Below are positions 1-6,859 of a stretch of DNA of 17,677 nucleotides, piece after piece (the stretch's first letter is position 1; the number at the start of each line of letters is the position of its first letter). The translations under genes were made by a program, and so were the position numbers. The stretch comes from JBFJWR01 sp041623535 (lineage in GTDB: Bacteria > Pseudomonadota > Gammaproteobacteria > Pseudomonadales > JBFGWM01). Where the stretch lies: the NCBI GenBank assembly GCA_041623535.1, contig JBFJWR010000019.1, forward strand, positions 1 to 17,677, in the 5' to 3' direction. A model generated the notes under the pieces. The model had not been told where the DNA came from. It saw only the letters and a list, made by a program, of their open reading frames with translations, and did no database searches.

Positions 1-703
1 CCAGGACTTTCTCCAGCAGTTCTTCCAGTTGCGCCCGGTCCTGCTGCAGTTTGCGGGTGCGGTCGTCGCCGTCCTGAATGCCGGCATTGAGCTTGCTCAG
101 GGTCAGCAGGCGCGCCTGGCGGGAGGCGGCCAGTGACTGCTGGCGTTCTGCGAGTTGACGGTTGGCACGTTCCAGGCCGATTCGCTGGCTGTTGATCTGG
201 CGCTCCCGGGTCCGCGCCTCCGTCAGCAGGGCGAGGTAGGCATCAATGCGTTCCAGGCGGGCTTTCTGCAGGTAGTCGTAATAGCGGGACACGCGCGCCA
301 TCTGGTCCGGCTGCTGCTGGTTCAGCAGCAGCCGCAACTGTCCGCCACGACCGGCGATATAACGAGCCCGCAACTGGCGCTGGATTGCGGCGCGCTGGGT
401 GTCGATCTTGGTTTGCAGGGCTTTCAGTTCGGACTGGGATTGCCGGTGTTCAGAGCGCAGGCGGGCCAGTTTTCGCTCGGAATCGCGTTGGGCCTTGCCA
501 AGTTTGCCAATTTCCCGTTCGTTGGCGCGCAGCGTGTTCATCAGCGAGCCCTGCTGCTGACGGGCATTCTGCAGCCACTTCTGCACTTCCTGCAGTTCCT
601 GCTGCACGGTTTCCAGTTGGGCGCCGGGGTCGGTTTCGCCGGCGCCAACGGGCCATGCCAGCCACAACAGTGTCGTTGCCAGCACAAGGTGCTGGCGCCG
701 CAA
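1..703 (-). CDS. envC: Murein hydrolase activator EnvC-like protein, N-terminal part (partial)
   Basis: About 234 codons are visible on the minus strand; the gene continues past the left edge. The deduced N-terminus has two arginines and then a hydrophobic stretch ending in a plausible signal peptidase site (WPVGAGE), so export to the periplasm is likely. The rest is a long Gln/Leu/Arg-rich coiled coil with blocks such as LRARYIAGRGGQLRLLLNQ, typical of the EnvC/NlpD-type activators that switch on the division amidases AmiA/AmiB. The C-terminal LytM (M23-like) domain would lie outside the window. The start is uncertain: TTG at 703 gives a clean signal peptide but has no close Shine-Dalgarno. 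A CTG at 724, overlapping the gpmI stop, sits behind a GAGGAA. It directly follows gpmI on the same strand, as in E. coli (gpmM-envC), which supports the call. Confidence 0.8.
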   Translation of the reverse strand, partial: MRRQHLVLATTLLWLAWPVGAGETDPGAQLETVQQELQEVQKWLQNARQQQGSLMNTLRANEREIGKLGKAQRDSERKLARLRSEHRQSQSELKALQTKIDTQRAAIQRQLRARYIAGRGGQLRLLLNQQQPDQMARVSRYYDYLQKARLERIDAYLALLTEARTRERQINSQRIGLERANRQLAERQQSLAASRQARLLTLSKLNAGIQDGDDRTRKLQQDRAQLEELLEKVL

Positions 704-720
704 ATGGTTGTGTAAAGAGT

Positions 721-2271
721 TCAGCTGGCTTCCTCGCAGAGGTTGCTGCCGGTCATTTCCGGGGGTTGCGGCAGGTTCATCAGGTACAACAGCGTGGGTG
801 CGATGTCTGCCAGGCAGCCGCCGTCGCGCAGGCGCAGTTTGCGGCTGGTGACGTGCACCAGGGGCACCGGTTCGGAGGTGTGCGCTGTATGCGCCTGGCC
901 GCTGGCCGGGTCGGACATGCATTCCACGTTGCCATGGTCGGCGGTGATCAGGCATTCGCCGCCGGCTGCCTCCACAGCTGCAACAACGCGGCCCAGGCAG
1001 GCATCGACAGCCTCAACAGCCTTCACGGCCGCGGCAAAGATGCCGGTGTGTCCGACCATGTCGCCATTCGCGTAATTGCAGATGATGGCGTCGTATTCGC
1101 CGCCCTGGATGGCGGCAACCAGTTTGTCGGTCACTTCGGGAGCGCTCATTTCGGGCTGCAGGTCATAAGTGGCAACCCGTGGCGAGGCGATCAGTTCGCG
1201 GTCTTCGCCGGGAAAGGTGTCTTCGCGCCCGCCGTTGAAGAAGAAGGTGACATGGGCATACTTCTCTGTCTCGGCAATCCGCAGCTGCCGTTTGCCCTGC
1301 CGGGCCAGCCAGTCGCCCAGTACGTTATCCAGTGATTGTGGCGGGAAAGCCGCCGGCGCCGCGATGTCTTCGGCGTACTGGGTCAGGGTGACGAAGGCCG
1401 ACAAGGCGGGCGGGGTGCCGCGATCGAAGCCGTCGAAGTCCGGTGCCAGGAAGACGCGGGACAGCTGTCGCGCCCGGTCGGAGCGAAAATTCATGAATAC
1501 CACGGCGTCACCATCCTGGATATGGCCTGCCGTGCCGCTGGCGTCATCGATGCGGGTTGCATGCACGAACTCGTCATTCTCGTCGCGCTCATAGGCAGCC
1601 TGCAGGGCGGCTACCGGGTCATCCGCCGAATAGGGCGCCTTGCCTTGCGTCAACAGTTCCCAGGCCTCGGCCACGCGTTCCCAGCGCTGGTCGCGGTCCA
1701 TCGCGTAGTAGCGGCCGACGACGCTGGCGATGCGCCCCCGGCCGGTGGCGGCAAGGTGGTCGCGGGTGCGCGCCAGCGATGCCTCAGCGCTGCGCGGCGG
1801 CACATCCCGGCCGTCGAGGAAGGCATGTACGTAAACGGCCCGGGCGCCTTCTGCGACCGCGAGATCGATCATCGCCAGCAGGTGATCTTCATGGCTGTGT
1901 ACGCCGCCGGGGGAGAGCAGTCCGAGTATGTGCACCGCGCCCTGGCGCTGGTTGGCTTGCCGGACCGCCCCGGTCAGGGTCGGGTTGCTCGCAAACGAGC
2001 CGTCCTGCACCGCCAGTGAGATCCGCGTGAAATCCTGGTACACCACGCGGCCCGCCCCCATGTTCATGTGCCCGACCTCGGAATTGCCCATCTGGCCGTC
2101 CGGCAGGCCGACGTCCTCGCCGGAGCCGGAAACCAGGGTATGCGGGTATTCGGCCCAGAGCCGGTCCCAGACCGGTGAGTTGGCGGCATGGATGGCATTG
2201 TGCTCGGGGTCATCACTGTGGCCCCAGCCATCGAGGATCAGCAGCACCAGTGGGCGGGGTGTTTCGGACAT
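721..2271 (-). CDS. gpmI: 2,3-bisphosphoglycerate-independent phosphoglycerate mutase
   Basis: Cytoplasmic Mn2+-dependent enzyme interconverting 3-phosphoglycerate and 2-phosphoglycerate in glycolysis and gluconeogenesis. The 516-residue product has the usual family length. Visible landmarks are the N-terminal metal-binding LILDGWG (Asp14), the catalytic-serine segment QMGNSEVGHMNMGAGR (Ser64), FLDGRDVPPRS (about 151-161), MDRDQRWERV (191-200), FRSDRAR (262-268), ETEKYAHVTFFFNGG (334-348), NYANGDMVGHTG (399-410) and TADHGN (443-448) with the second set of metal ligands. All key residues appear intact. It starts with ATG at 2271 and is followed on the same strand by the envC-like gene with almost no gap, so the two are probably co-transcribed. 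It is divergent from the rhodanese gene across a 130-bp region containing a nested palindrome. Confidence 0.97.
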   Translation of the reverse strand: MSETPRPLVLLILDGWGHSDDPEHNAIHAANSPVWDRLWAEYPHTLVSGSGEDVGLPDGQMGNSEVGHMNMGAGRVVYQDFTRISLAVQDGSFASNPTLTGAVRQANQRQGAVHILGLLSPGGVHSHEDHLLAMIDLAVAEGARAVYVHAFLDGRDVPPRSAEASLARTRDHLAATGRGRIASVVGRYYAMDRDQRWERVAEAWELLTQGKAPYSADDPVAALQAAYERDENDEFVHATRIDDASGTAGHIQDGDAVVFMNFRSDRARQLSRVFLAPDFDGFDRGTPPALSAFVTLTQYAEDIAAPAAFPPQSLDNVLGDWLARQGKRQLRIAETEKYAHVTFFFNGGREDTFPGEDRELIASPRVATYDLQPEMSAPEVTDKLVAAIQGGEYDAIICNYANGDMVGHTGIFAAAVKAVEAVDACLGRVVAAVEAAGGECLITADHGNVECMSDPASGQAHTAHTSEPVPLVHVTSRKLRLRDGGCLADIAPTLLYLMNLPQPPEMTGSNLCEEAS

Positions 2272-2304
2272 TGCGCATTCCTGCCGTATCGGGGTTCAGG
2301 CCCG

Positions 2305-2310
2305 ATTCTA
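2305..2310 (-). promoter_or_regulatory. Candidate -10 element for gpmI-envC
   Basis: Read on the minus strand this is TAGAAT, 33 bases before the gpmI start, in the mirror position of the plus-strand TATAAT. A convincing -35 is not visible. Confidence 0.3.
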
Positions 2311-2357
2311 CATGCTCGGGCGACTTTCGTGCGGCACGCATTGGTGCCCGGAGCATG

Positions 2358-2363
2358 TATAAT
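2358..2363 (+). promoter_or_regulatory. Candidate -10 element for yibN-grxC-secB
   Basis: A perfect TATAAT lies 38 bases before the rhodanese start codon. No good -35 hexamer is found 16-18 bases upstream, so sigma-70 use would be weak or activator-dependent. It is the best candidate in the gap. Confidence 0.4.
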
Positions 2364-2401
2364 CGCCGACCTCTGCAACAGTGCCCGCGCGATAATTACT
2401 C

Positions 2402-2890
2402 ATGGACAGAATTCTTGAATTCATCGGCAACCATACCCTGCTGGTCTCAGTCTGGCTGGGGCTGCTGGCGGCCCTGATATTTACCGAGTCGCGGCGCGGC
2501 GGGCGACCGGTCAGCCCCCAGCAGGCCACGCACCTGATCAACCGCGAATCCGCGCTGGTCGTCGATGTGCGTGATCGCAAGGCTTATAACGAAGGCCATA
2601 TCACCGGCGCCCTGAATATCCCGTATTCCCAGCTGGCCGGTCGCGCCGGTGAGCTCGAGGCCCATCGTGAGCAACCTGTTATTCTGGCCTGCGCCATGGG
2701 GCAGCACAGCGGTGCTGCCGGCAAGGTGTTGCGCAAGCTGGGGTTTTCCCAGGTGGTGCGGTTGTCCGGCGGCGTTAACGAGTGGCGCAGTGCCGGCTTC
2801 CCACTGGTTCGTAGTGCGCAGGAAAAGAAAGCGGAATCCGGTGATCGCAAGACGGGCAAGAAAAAATCCCGCAAGGGGCAGACTGCGTGA
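2402..2890 (+). CDS. yibN: Membrane-anchored rhodanese-like protein (YibN family)
   Basis: The 162-residue protein has an N-terminal transmembrane segment (about 11-29, TLLVSVWLGLLAALIF) followed by a single rhodanese domain (about 37-137). The domain shows VVDVRD (53-58), EGHITGALNIPY (64-75), the active-site loop C97-A-M-G-Q-H-S103 and LSGGVNEW (121-128). The catalytic cysteine is present, so sulfur-transfer chemistry is possible; the physiological substrate of YibN proteins is not known to me. The tail (about 141-159) is Lys/Arg-rich and probably flexible. The ATG at 2402 has no strong Shine-Dalgarno. It is the first gene of a tight cluster with grxC and secB, the same order as in E. coli. 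Confidence 0.88.
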   Translation: MDRILEFIGNHTLLVSVWLGLLAALIFTESRRGGRPVSPQQATHLINRESALVVDVRDRKAYNEGHITGALNIPYSQLAGRAGELEAHREQPVILACAMGQHSGAAGKVLRKLGFSQVVRLSGGVNEWRSAGFPLVRSAQEKKAESGDRKTGKKKSRKGQTA

Positions 2891-3177
2891 GTGAAGCCAC
2901 GGGCGTGCTCATGTACGCCACCGCCTATTGCCCTTATTGCATGCGTGCCCGCCAGTTGCTGCAGTCCAAGAGCGTGGCCTGGCACGAGGTGGACGTGGGT
3001 GCACAGCCGCACCGTCGCCACGAAATGACGGAAAAATCTGGCGGCCAGCGCACGGTGCCCCAGATCTGGATCGGCAATCGCCATATCGGTGGTTGTGACG
3101 AATTACATGCGCTGGATCGGCGTGGTGAGCTGGATGCCCTGCTTGCTGCGGTGGCTGGCAACGACAGGAGCAAGTGA
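2887..3177 (+). CDS. grxC: Glutaredoxin 3
   Basis: The 96-residue thioredoxin-fold oxidoreductase uses glutathione to reduce protein disulfides and glutathione mixed disulfides in the cytoplasm. It carries the dithiol active site C15-P-Y-C18, the cis-proline segment RTVPQIWIG and the GGCDEL glutathione-binding turn. Length and motifs fit GrxC. The GTG start overlaps the yibN stop (GTGA) and is preceded by AAGGGG at 2873-2878 with 8-base spacing, which supports this start and translational coupling. Confidence 0.93.
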   Translation: MSEATGVLMYATAYCPYCMRARQLLQSKSVAWHEVDVGAQPHRRHEMTEKSGGQRTVPQIWIGNRHIGGCDELHALDRRGELDALLAAVAGNDRSK

Positions 3178-3179
3178 CT

Positions 3180-3659
3180 TTGACAGATCAGCAGGAAGCA
3201 ACAACCGATCAGCCGGTACAGGTCTCGGTGCAACGCATTTACCTCAAAGACCTGAGTTTTGAGTCCCCGCAATCGCCGGACGTATTCCGCAGCCAGTTCA
3301 ATCCCCATGTAAAAATGGATCTGAACACGCGGCATCGCGCAATGGAGGATTCCCTGCACGAAGTCGTGCTGTCGGTGACCCTCACGGTTTCCAGCGAAGA
3401 CAAGCCGGTTTTTCTGTGCGAAATCCAGCAGGCCGGCGTATTCCTGATCCAGGGCCTGGATGCTCCTCACCAGCAGCGAGTGCTGGCGACATTCTGCCCG
3501 GAGCTACTGTTCCCCTACATGCGCGAAACCGTCGACTCCCTGGCTGTTCGCGGCAGTTTTCCGCCCCTCATGCTGGCACCGGTCAATTTCGAAGCGCTGT
3601 TCGAGCAGACCCGTGATCAGCAAAAGCCGGAAGGGCAGGACGCCGCTGCTCCGCACTGA
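3180..3659 (+). CDS. secB: Protein-export chaperone SecB
   Basis: SecB is a tetrameric cytoplasmic chaperone that holds preproteins unfolded and passes them to SecA for Sec translocation. The sequence shows the family blocks RIYLKDLSFESP, NPHVKMDLN, EVVLSVTLTV and ELLFPYMRETVDSL, then SFPPLMLAPVNFEALF near the C-terminus, at normal SecB length (159-161 residues). The start is ambiguous. A TTG at 3180 lies 9 bases after AGGAG (3166-3170), better spacing than the GTG at 3174, which would overlap the grxC stop as GTGA but is only 3 bases from the Shine-Dalgarno. In E. coli secB is followed by gpsA and cysE; here those are absent and trmL is convergent. Confidence 0.95.
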   Translation: MTDQQEATTDQPVQVSVQRIYLKDLSFESPQSPDVFRSQFNPHVKMDLNTRHRAMEDSLHEVVLSVTLTVSSEDKPVFLCEIQQAGVFLIQGLDAPHQQRVLATFCPELLFPYMRETVDSLAVRGSFPPLMLAPVNFEALFEQTRDQQKPEGQDAAAPH

Positions 3660-3666
3660 ACCGGGG

Positions 3667-3695
3667 CCCGGACAGTGGCGCTAGCCACTGCCGGG
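3667..3695. terminator. GC-rich hairpin between convergent secB and trmL
   Basis: CCCGG (3667-3671) and CAGTGGC (3673-3679) pair with GCCACTG (3684-3690) and CCGGG (3691-3695), a 12-bp stem with one bulged A and a 4-base loop. The trmL stop codon (3681-3683 complement) falls partly in the loop. Neither strand has a T-run after the stem, so this is not a canonical intrinsic terminator. A bidirectional transcript-end stabilising role is inferred from position. Confidence 0.45.
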
Positions 3696-4145
3696 AAATC
3701 CCAGTTGCCGCCACGCTTCATACGTCACGATACTTGCCGCGTTCGCCATGTTCAGGCTGCGCTGGCCGGGTCGCATCGGTATACGCAGGATGGATTCTGC
3801 CGGCAGGGACGCCAGGAGTTCTTCCGGCAGGCCACGCGTCTCCGGGCCGAACAGGAAGGCGTCATTTTCCTGGAATTCCGTTTCTGCGTAATTCCGGCGG
3901 CCGCGGGTGCTGAGCGCGAACATCCGCTCAATGCGCAGCGCATCTCGCAATGTGGCGAGGCTGGCCCAGGTCTGTACTTCCCGCCATTCCCCATAGTCGA
4001 GCCCGGCCCGTCGCAGCAGGCGGTCATCCATGCGAAAGCCCAGGGGTTCGATCAGGTGCAGTTCGGCTCCGCAATTGGCGCACAGACGAATCAGGTTGCC
4101 GGTGTTGGGCGGAATTTCGGGCTGGTAGAGGATCAGTTTGAGCAT
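3681..4145 (-). CDS. trmL: tRNA (cytidine/uridine-34 2'-O)-methyltransferase TrmL
   Basis: SPOUT-family enzyme that methylates the ribose of the wobble nucleotide of certain leucine tRNAs using S-adenosylmethionine. The 154-residue product matches the short YibK/TrmL class. It shows motif 1 PEIPPNTGN (9-17), motif 2 FGPETRGLP (99-107) and the knot region MRPGQRSLNMANA (124-136) followed by SIVTYEAWRQLG. The start at 4145 gives the canonical MLKLILYQPEIPPN N-terminus; an upstream in-frame ATG at 4193 adds 16 unlikely residues. In E. coli trmL lies next to cysE in the secB region, so its presence here looks like remnant synteny. It is convergent with secB and divergent from the pilus locus. Confidence 0.95.
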   Translation of the reverse strand: MLKLILYQPEIPPNTGNLIRLCANCGAELHLIEPLGFRMDDRLLRRAGLDYGEWREVQTWASLATLRDALRIERMFALSTRGRRNYAETEFQENDAFLFGPETRGLPEELLASLPAESILRIPMRPGQRSLNMANAASIVTYEAWRQLGFPGSG

Positions 4146-4205
4146 ACGTCTAAATCCCGGACGAAATTGGGGAGTCTGGAGCGTGGATGCCACCGAAATG
4201 ATCGG

Positions 4206-4220
4206 TATATAAGCTACACT
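4206..4220 (+). promoter_or_regulatory. AT-rich candidate promoter for the pilus locus
   Basis: The 152-bp trmL/mshI gap contains TATATAAG followed by TACACT, the only AT-rich -10-like sequence in the gap, about 80-90 bases before the first msh start. No clear -35 or sigma-54 site was found, so this is a positional guess. Confidence 0.25.
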
Positions 4221-4297
4221 TCAATGGGTTAGACAAAAGGCTCTGTGCGCAGGCCGTCACTCTCGAATGGTTGGATTCGAGTCCAGTATCAGGGACG

Positions 4298-5272
4298 ATG
4301 GCGAACATCATGCAGTTTCTCCGAAATTTTCGCCGTCCGGGCAGCCGGTCCGCCGGACTGGTCGCGGTTGAATTTCGAGCGGATGGCATTGCCATCGCGG
4401 CGGCGCAGGGCACCGGTGCAGACGCATCGCTCACATTCTGTGATTTCCTGCCGCGCCTGAAATCAAACCGCAAGCAGACCGAATTATCCACGCTGGTGGA
4501 TGCCGCCGGGCTCGTCGGTAACCGTACTTCACTGGTGCTTTCGCCTGGCCAGTATCGCATGGACCTGATTGAGGCCCCCGACGTGCCACCGGAAGAGCTG
4601 CGCGAAGCGGTACGCTGGAGGATCGCCGGCATGATCGACTATCCGGTCGAAGAGGCCGTGCTGGACGTTTTCCTCATGCCCGAGGATGGCCTGCGCGGCG
4701 GTCCCCAGACTGCGTACGTAGTGGTTGCCCGGCGGTCAGTGATTCAACCTCTGCTCGACGCACTGCGCGAGGCCGAACTGGAGCCGGTGCATATCGATAT
4801 CCGCGAACTGGCGCTGCGCAACCTGGTCGAGCGGTATTGCGAGTCACCACGTGCCGGGGCGCTGTTGAGCCTGAGATCCGGAAGTGAAGGGGATCTGACG
4901 ATCGTCCGGGAAGGCAACCTGTACCTGCACCGCGCGGTGAACTTTTCACTGGATTCGATGGATCGGGATGCCGCCACCCGTGATGCGGCGCTGGAAGAAC
5001 TTGTCGTCGAGATTCAGCGCTCCCTGGATTATTTTGAAGTTCAGCTGCGGCAGGCGGCTGTATCGCGGCTGGCCATAGTGCCGATTCCGGACCACATGGA
5101 CACGCTGATGGAAAAACTGACCAGCACCATAGGCGCAGAAGTGTTCCCCCTGCAGGCTGACTCGCTGGCGCGCAGTGAGCGGCGGTTGAGCAGTGTCAAG
5201 AATCAGCATTGTGTGGCGGCCATTGGCGGTGCGCTGCGATCCAGGGAGGCTCCCCTTGCGTCAGCAGGTTGA
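4298..5272 (+). CDS. mshI: MSHA biogenesis protein MshI (PilM-like)
   Basis: The 324-residue protein has an actin-like, PilM/HofM-type fold pattern: GLVAVEFRADGIAIAA near the start, LVLSPGQYRMDLIEAP, then PEELREAVRWRIAGMIDYP and DIRELALRNLVERY. PilM-type proteins are cytoplasmic and bind the N-terminal tail of PilN, linking the motor to the alignment complex. The call rests on these features and on first position in an msh-ordered cluster. The start is uncertain: ATG 4298 has AGGGA very close (2 bases), ATG 4310 has it 14 bases away, and an in-frame TTG at 4271 is also possible. The 3' end overlaps the next gene by 17 bases. Confidence 0.82.
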   Translation: MANIMQFLRNFRRPGSRSAGLVAVEFRADGIAIAAAQGTGADASLTFCDFLPRLKSNRKQTELSTLVDAAGLVGNRTSLVLSPGQYRMDLIEAPDVPPEELREAVRWRIAGMIDYPVEEAVLDVFLMPEDGLRGGPQTAYVVVARRSVIQPLLDALREAELEPVHIDIRELALRNLVERYCESPRAGALLSLRSGSEGDLTIVREGNLYLHRAVNFSLDSMDRDAATRDAALEELVVEIQRSLDYFEVQLRQAAVSRLAIVPIPDHMDTLMEKLTSTIGAEVFPLQADSLARSERRLSSVKNQHCVAAIGGALRSREAPLASAG

Positions 5273-5861
5273 CCTGTTCGCGATCGGCTTTGTCGAGCCC
5301 AAGGTCGTATTGCCACTGCGCCAGGCTGCGCTCATCCTGGGGGTCGTTGCCGTGTGCATGGGTCTGTTGCACGCACTGGTCGGTTATCAGTATCTGCAAT
5401 CCAACCGCCTTGCCGGGCAGCTTGCCGGTCAGGTGAGTGCACAGGAAGACCAGCTCGCGCAACTGCAGGCACTGAGCACGCCCGGTGAAAATGCGCAGCT
5501 GCGTGCCGGACTCGAACGCGCGCGGGCTCAACTGGCGGGGCGCCAGCGTCTGTTGCAGACCATTAGACAGCAGAAAAAATCTCCGGGGACGGCATTTTCG
5601 GCCTATCTTCGCGGGCTTGCCGGGCAGCCGCAGGACGGCCTCTGGCTCACTCATATCCGGCTGCAGGAAGGGGGCCGGGTGATCGGCCTGCAGGGTCGTA
5701 CCGTTGCACCTGAGAACGTGCCGAGATTGCTGCTCGACCTGCAATCTGTCGAGGCTTTTCATGGCGCCCGGTTTGACGACCTGAGCATGTATCTCATCGA
5801 AGGGCGGTCGCTGGAACCGTTGCAGTTTGAACTGCGTTCCCGGCCGGGAGGCGACGCATGA
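5256..5861 (+). CDS. PilN-like MSHA biogenesis protein
   Basis: The 201-residue bitopic inner-membrane protein has a short cytoplasmic N-terminus (RQQVDLF...FVEPK) and a transmembrane helix at about 24-44. A Gln/Leu-rich coiled coil follows (about 50-105), then a compact periplasmic domain with SAYLRGLAGQPQDGLWLTHI, the common PilN arrangement. It would pair with MshJ (PilO-like) and bind MshI. The TTG at 5256 is preferred: AGGGAGG at 5243-5249 precedes it by 6 bases, inside the end of mshI. An upstream ATG (5193) would add 21 residues wholly in overlap with mshI and is less likely. In some MSHA loci this gene is called mshI2 or is annotated simply as a PilN-domain protein. Confidence 0.8.
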   Translation: MRQQVDLFAIGFVEPKVVLPLRQAALILGVVAVCMGLLHALVGYQYLQSNRLAGQLAGQVSAQEDQLAQLQALSTPGENAQLRAGLERARAQLAGRQRLLQTIRQQKKSPGTAFSAYLRGLAGQPQDGLWLTHIRLQEGGRVIGLQGRTVAPENVPRLLLDLQSVEAFHGARFDDLSMYLIEGRSLEPLQFELRSRPGGDA

Positions 5862-6529
5862 AAGCTGAACTGCAGCAGCGCTGGGAACGCTTCGAGGCCT
5901 GGTACCTGCAACTGCAGGTTCGCGAGCGCGTGCTGGTGGTTGCAGCAAGCTGTGGCGTGCTGATCGCGCTGTGGGATGCATTGTTCATACGGCCACTGGA
6001 GGCAGACCTGCGGATCAGTCGCAGCCAGGTGCAGGCATCGCAGCAGGCCATCGGCGCGCTGCAGGGCCAGCAGGGCGTGATGCTGGCTCAGCATTCCGCC
6101 GATCCGAACAAGAGCTTACAGGCAGAAGTGCAAAACGTGATGAGCCAGGCCAATGCGGTCGGGCAGCAACTGATGGACGCCAGCCAGGCCTGGATTTCAC
6201 CCCAGAACATGGTGCATGCACTGCGCAGCCTGCTGGCAGGTCGCGGCGCCGTGCGCCTGGTGGCGCTGGAAACACCCCCGCCCACAGCGCTGGGTGAAGT
6301 GGATGCAGAGAACGCCGCGGTCGAACGCATCTATGAGCACGCCGTGGACGTGACGCTGGAAACCGACTATTTCGGCTTGCTGGCTTACCTGGAAGAACTG
6401 GAAGGGCTGCGCTGGCGCTTCATCTGGGATGTATTGGAGTACGAGGTCACCGAGTATCCGCAGGCCAGGGTTCGGTTGCGACTCAAAACCCTGAGTGCCT
6501 CGCCACAATGGTTGCAGGTGGGTAAATGA
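5858..6529 (+). CDS. mshJ: MSHA biogenesis protein MshJ (PilO-like)
   Basis: The 223-residue inner-membrane protein has a transmembrane helix at about 24-43 (RVLVVAASCGVLIALWDALF), a coiled coil (about 50-110) and a C-terminal ferredoxin-like region with DVTLETDYFGLLAYLEELEGL, which resembles PilO/GspM. The last part (WDVLEYEVTEYPQARVRLRL) is typical of MshJ. It overlaps the PilN-like gene by ATGA and is preceded by GGGAGG, so translation is coupled. Its role is as heterodimer partner of the PilN-like protein in the periplasmic alignment complex. Confidence 0.85.
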   Translation: MKAELQQRWERFEAWYLQLQVRERVLVVAASCGVLIALWDALFIRPLEADLRISRSQVQASQQAIGALQGQQGVMLAQHSADPNKSLQAEVQNVMSQANAVGQQLMDASQAWISPQNMVHALRSLLAGRGAVRLVALETPPPTALGEVDAENAAVERIYEHAVDVTLETDYFGLLAYLEELEGLRWRFIWDVLEYEVTEYPQARVRLRLKTLSASPQWLQVGK

Positions 6530-6855
6530 TGAGCAGGGTGCTGTTGCTGATCATGGGCTTACATGCCGGCCTGGTGCATGCCACCCCGTTGGTGGATCCG
6601 ACCCGGCCGCAGAACACGCGGCAGGCGGTGGCCGATGCGGCCATGAGTGCGCCACGCTATCAACTACAGTATGTTGCAATACGCCCGTCGGGGGCTGCAG
6701 CCGTCATCAATGGTGCGCGGGTGCGGGTCGGCGATACCGTCGACGGAGCCCGCGTGGAGAGCATACAGCCCGGCCGGGTGCGTTTGCGCAGGGCCGGAAA
6801 ATGGGTGGATTTGCGTATGCAGTATTCCAGTATTCGCAGGGAGATTTCGAGGTGA
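6526..6855 (+). CDS. mshK: MSHA biogenesis protein MshK (PilP-like)
   Basis: The small protein of 108-109 residues has an N-terminal signal peptide (about 1-19, ending LVHA) and the conserved DPTRP motif just after it. A small beta domain follows: AAAVINGARVRVGDTVDGARV then GRVRLRRAGKWVDLRM, the GspC/PilP homology pattern that contacts the secretin N-domains. Two adjacent start codons (ATGATG, 6526 and 6529) follow AGGTGGG. The first overlaps the mshJ stop as ATGA; the second has better spacing. There is no obvious lipobox, unlike PilP. Confidence 0.82.
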   Translation: MMSRVLLLIMGLHAGLVHATPLVDPTRPQNTRQAVADAAMSAPRYQLQYVAIRPSGAAAVINGARVRVGDTVDGARVESIQPGRVRLRRAGKWVDLRMQYSSIRREISR

Positions 6856-6859
6856 GTGC

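Larger units (their letters stand above)
2303..2365. repeat. Nested imperfect palindrome in the gpmI/yibN divergent promoter region
   Basis: The left arm 2303-2321 and right arm 2346-2365 are inverted copies of each other, differing by one base substitution and one extra G. Between them lies a second palindrome, CGTGC-G-GCACG at 2328-2338, with nearly the same centre (about 2333). The right arm contains TATAAT and the left arm, read on the minus strand, TAGAAT, so both divergent -10-like hexamers fall in mirror positions. The structure is seen directly; an operator role or stem-loop role is inference. Confidence 0.65.

Noticed and set aside
4270..4287. T-arm-like sequence (GGATTCGAGTCC) suggesting a tRNA gene
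   Set aside because: No matching acceptor stem, anticodon arm or D-arm could be found around it.
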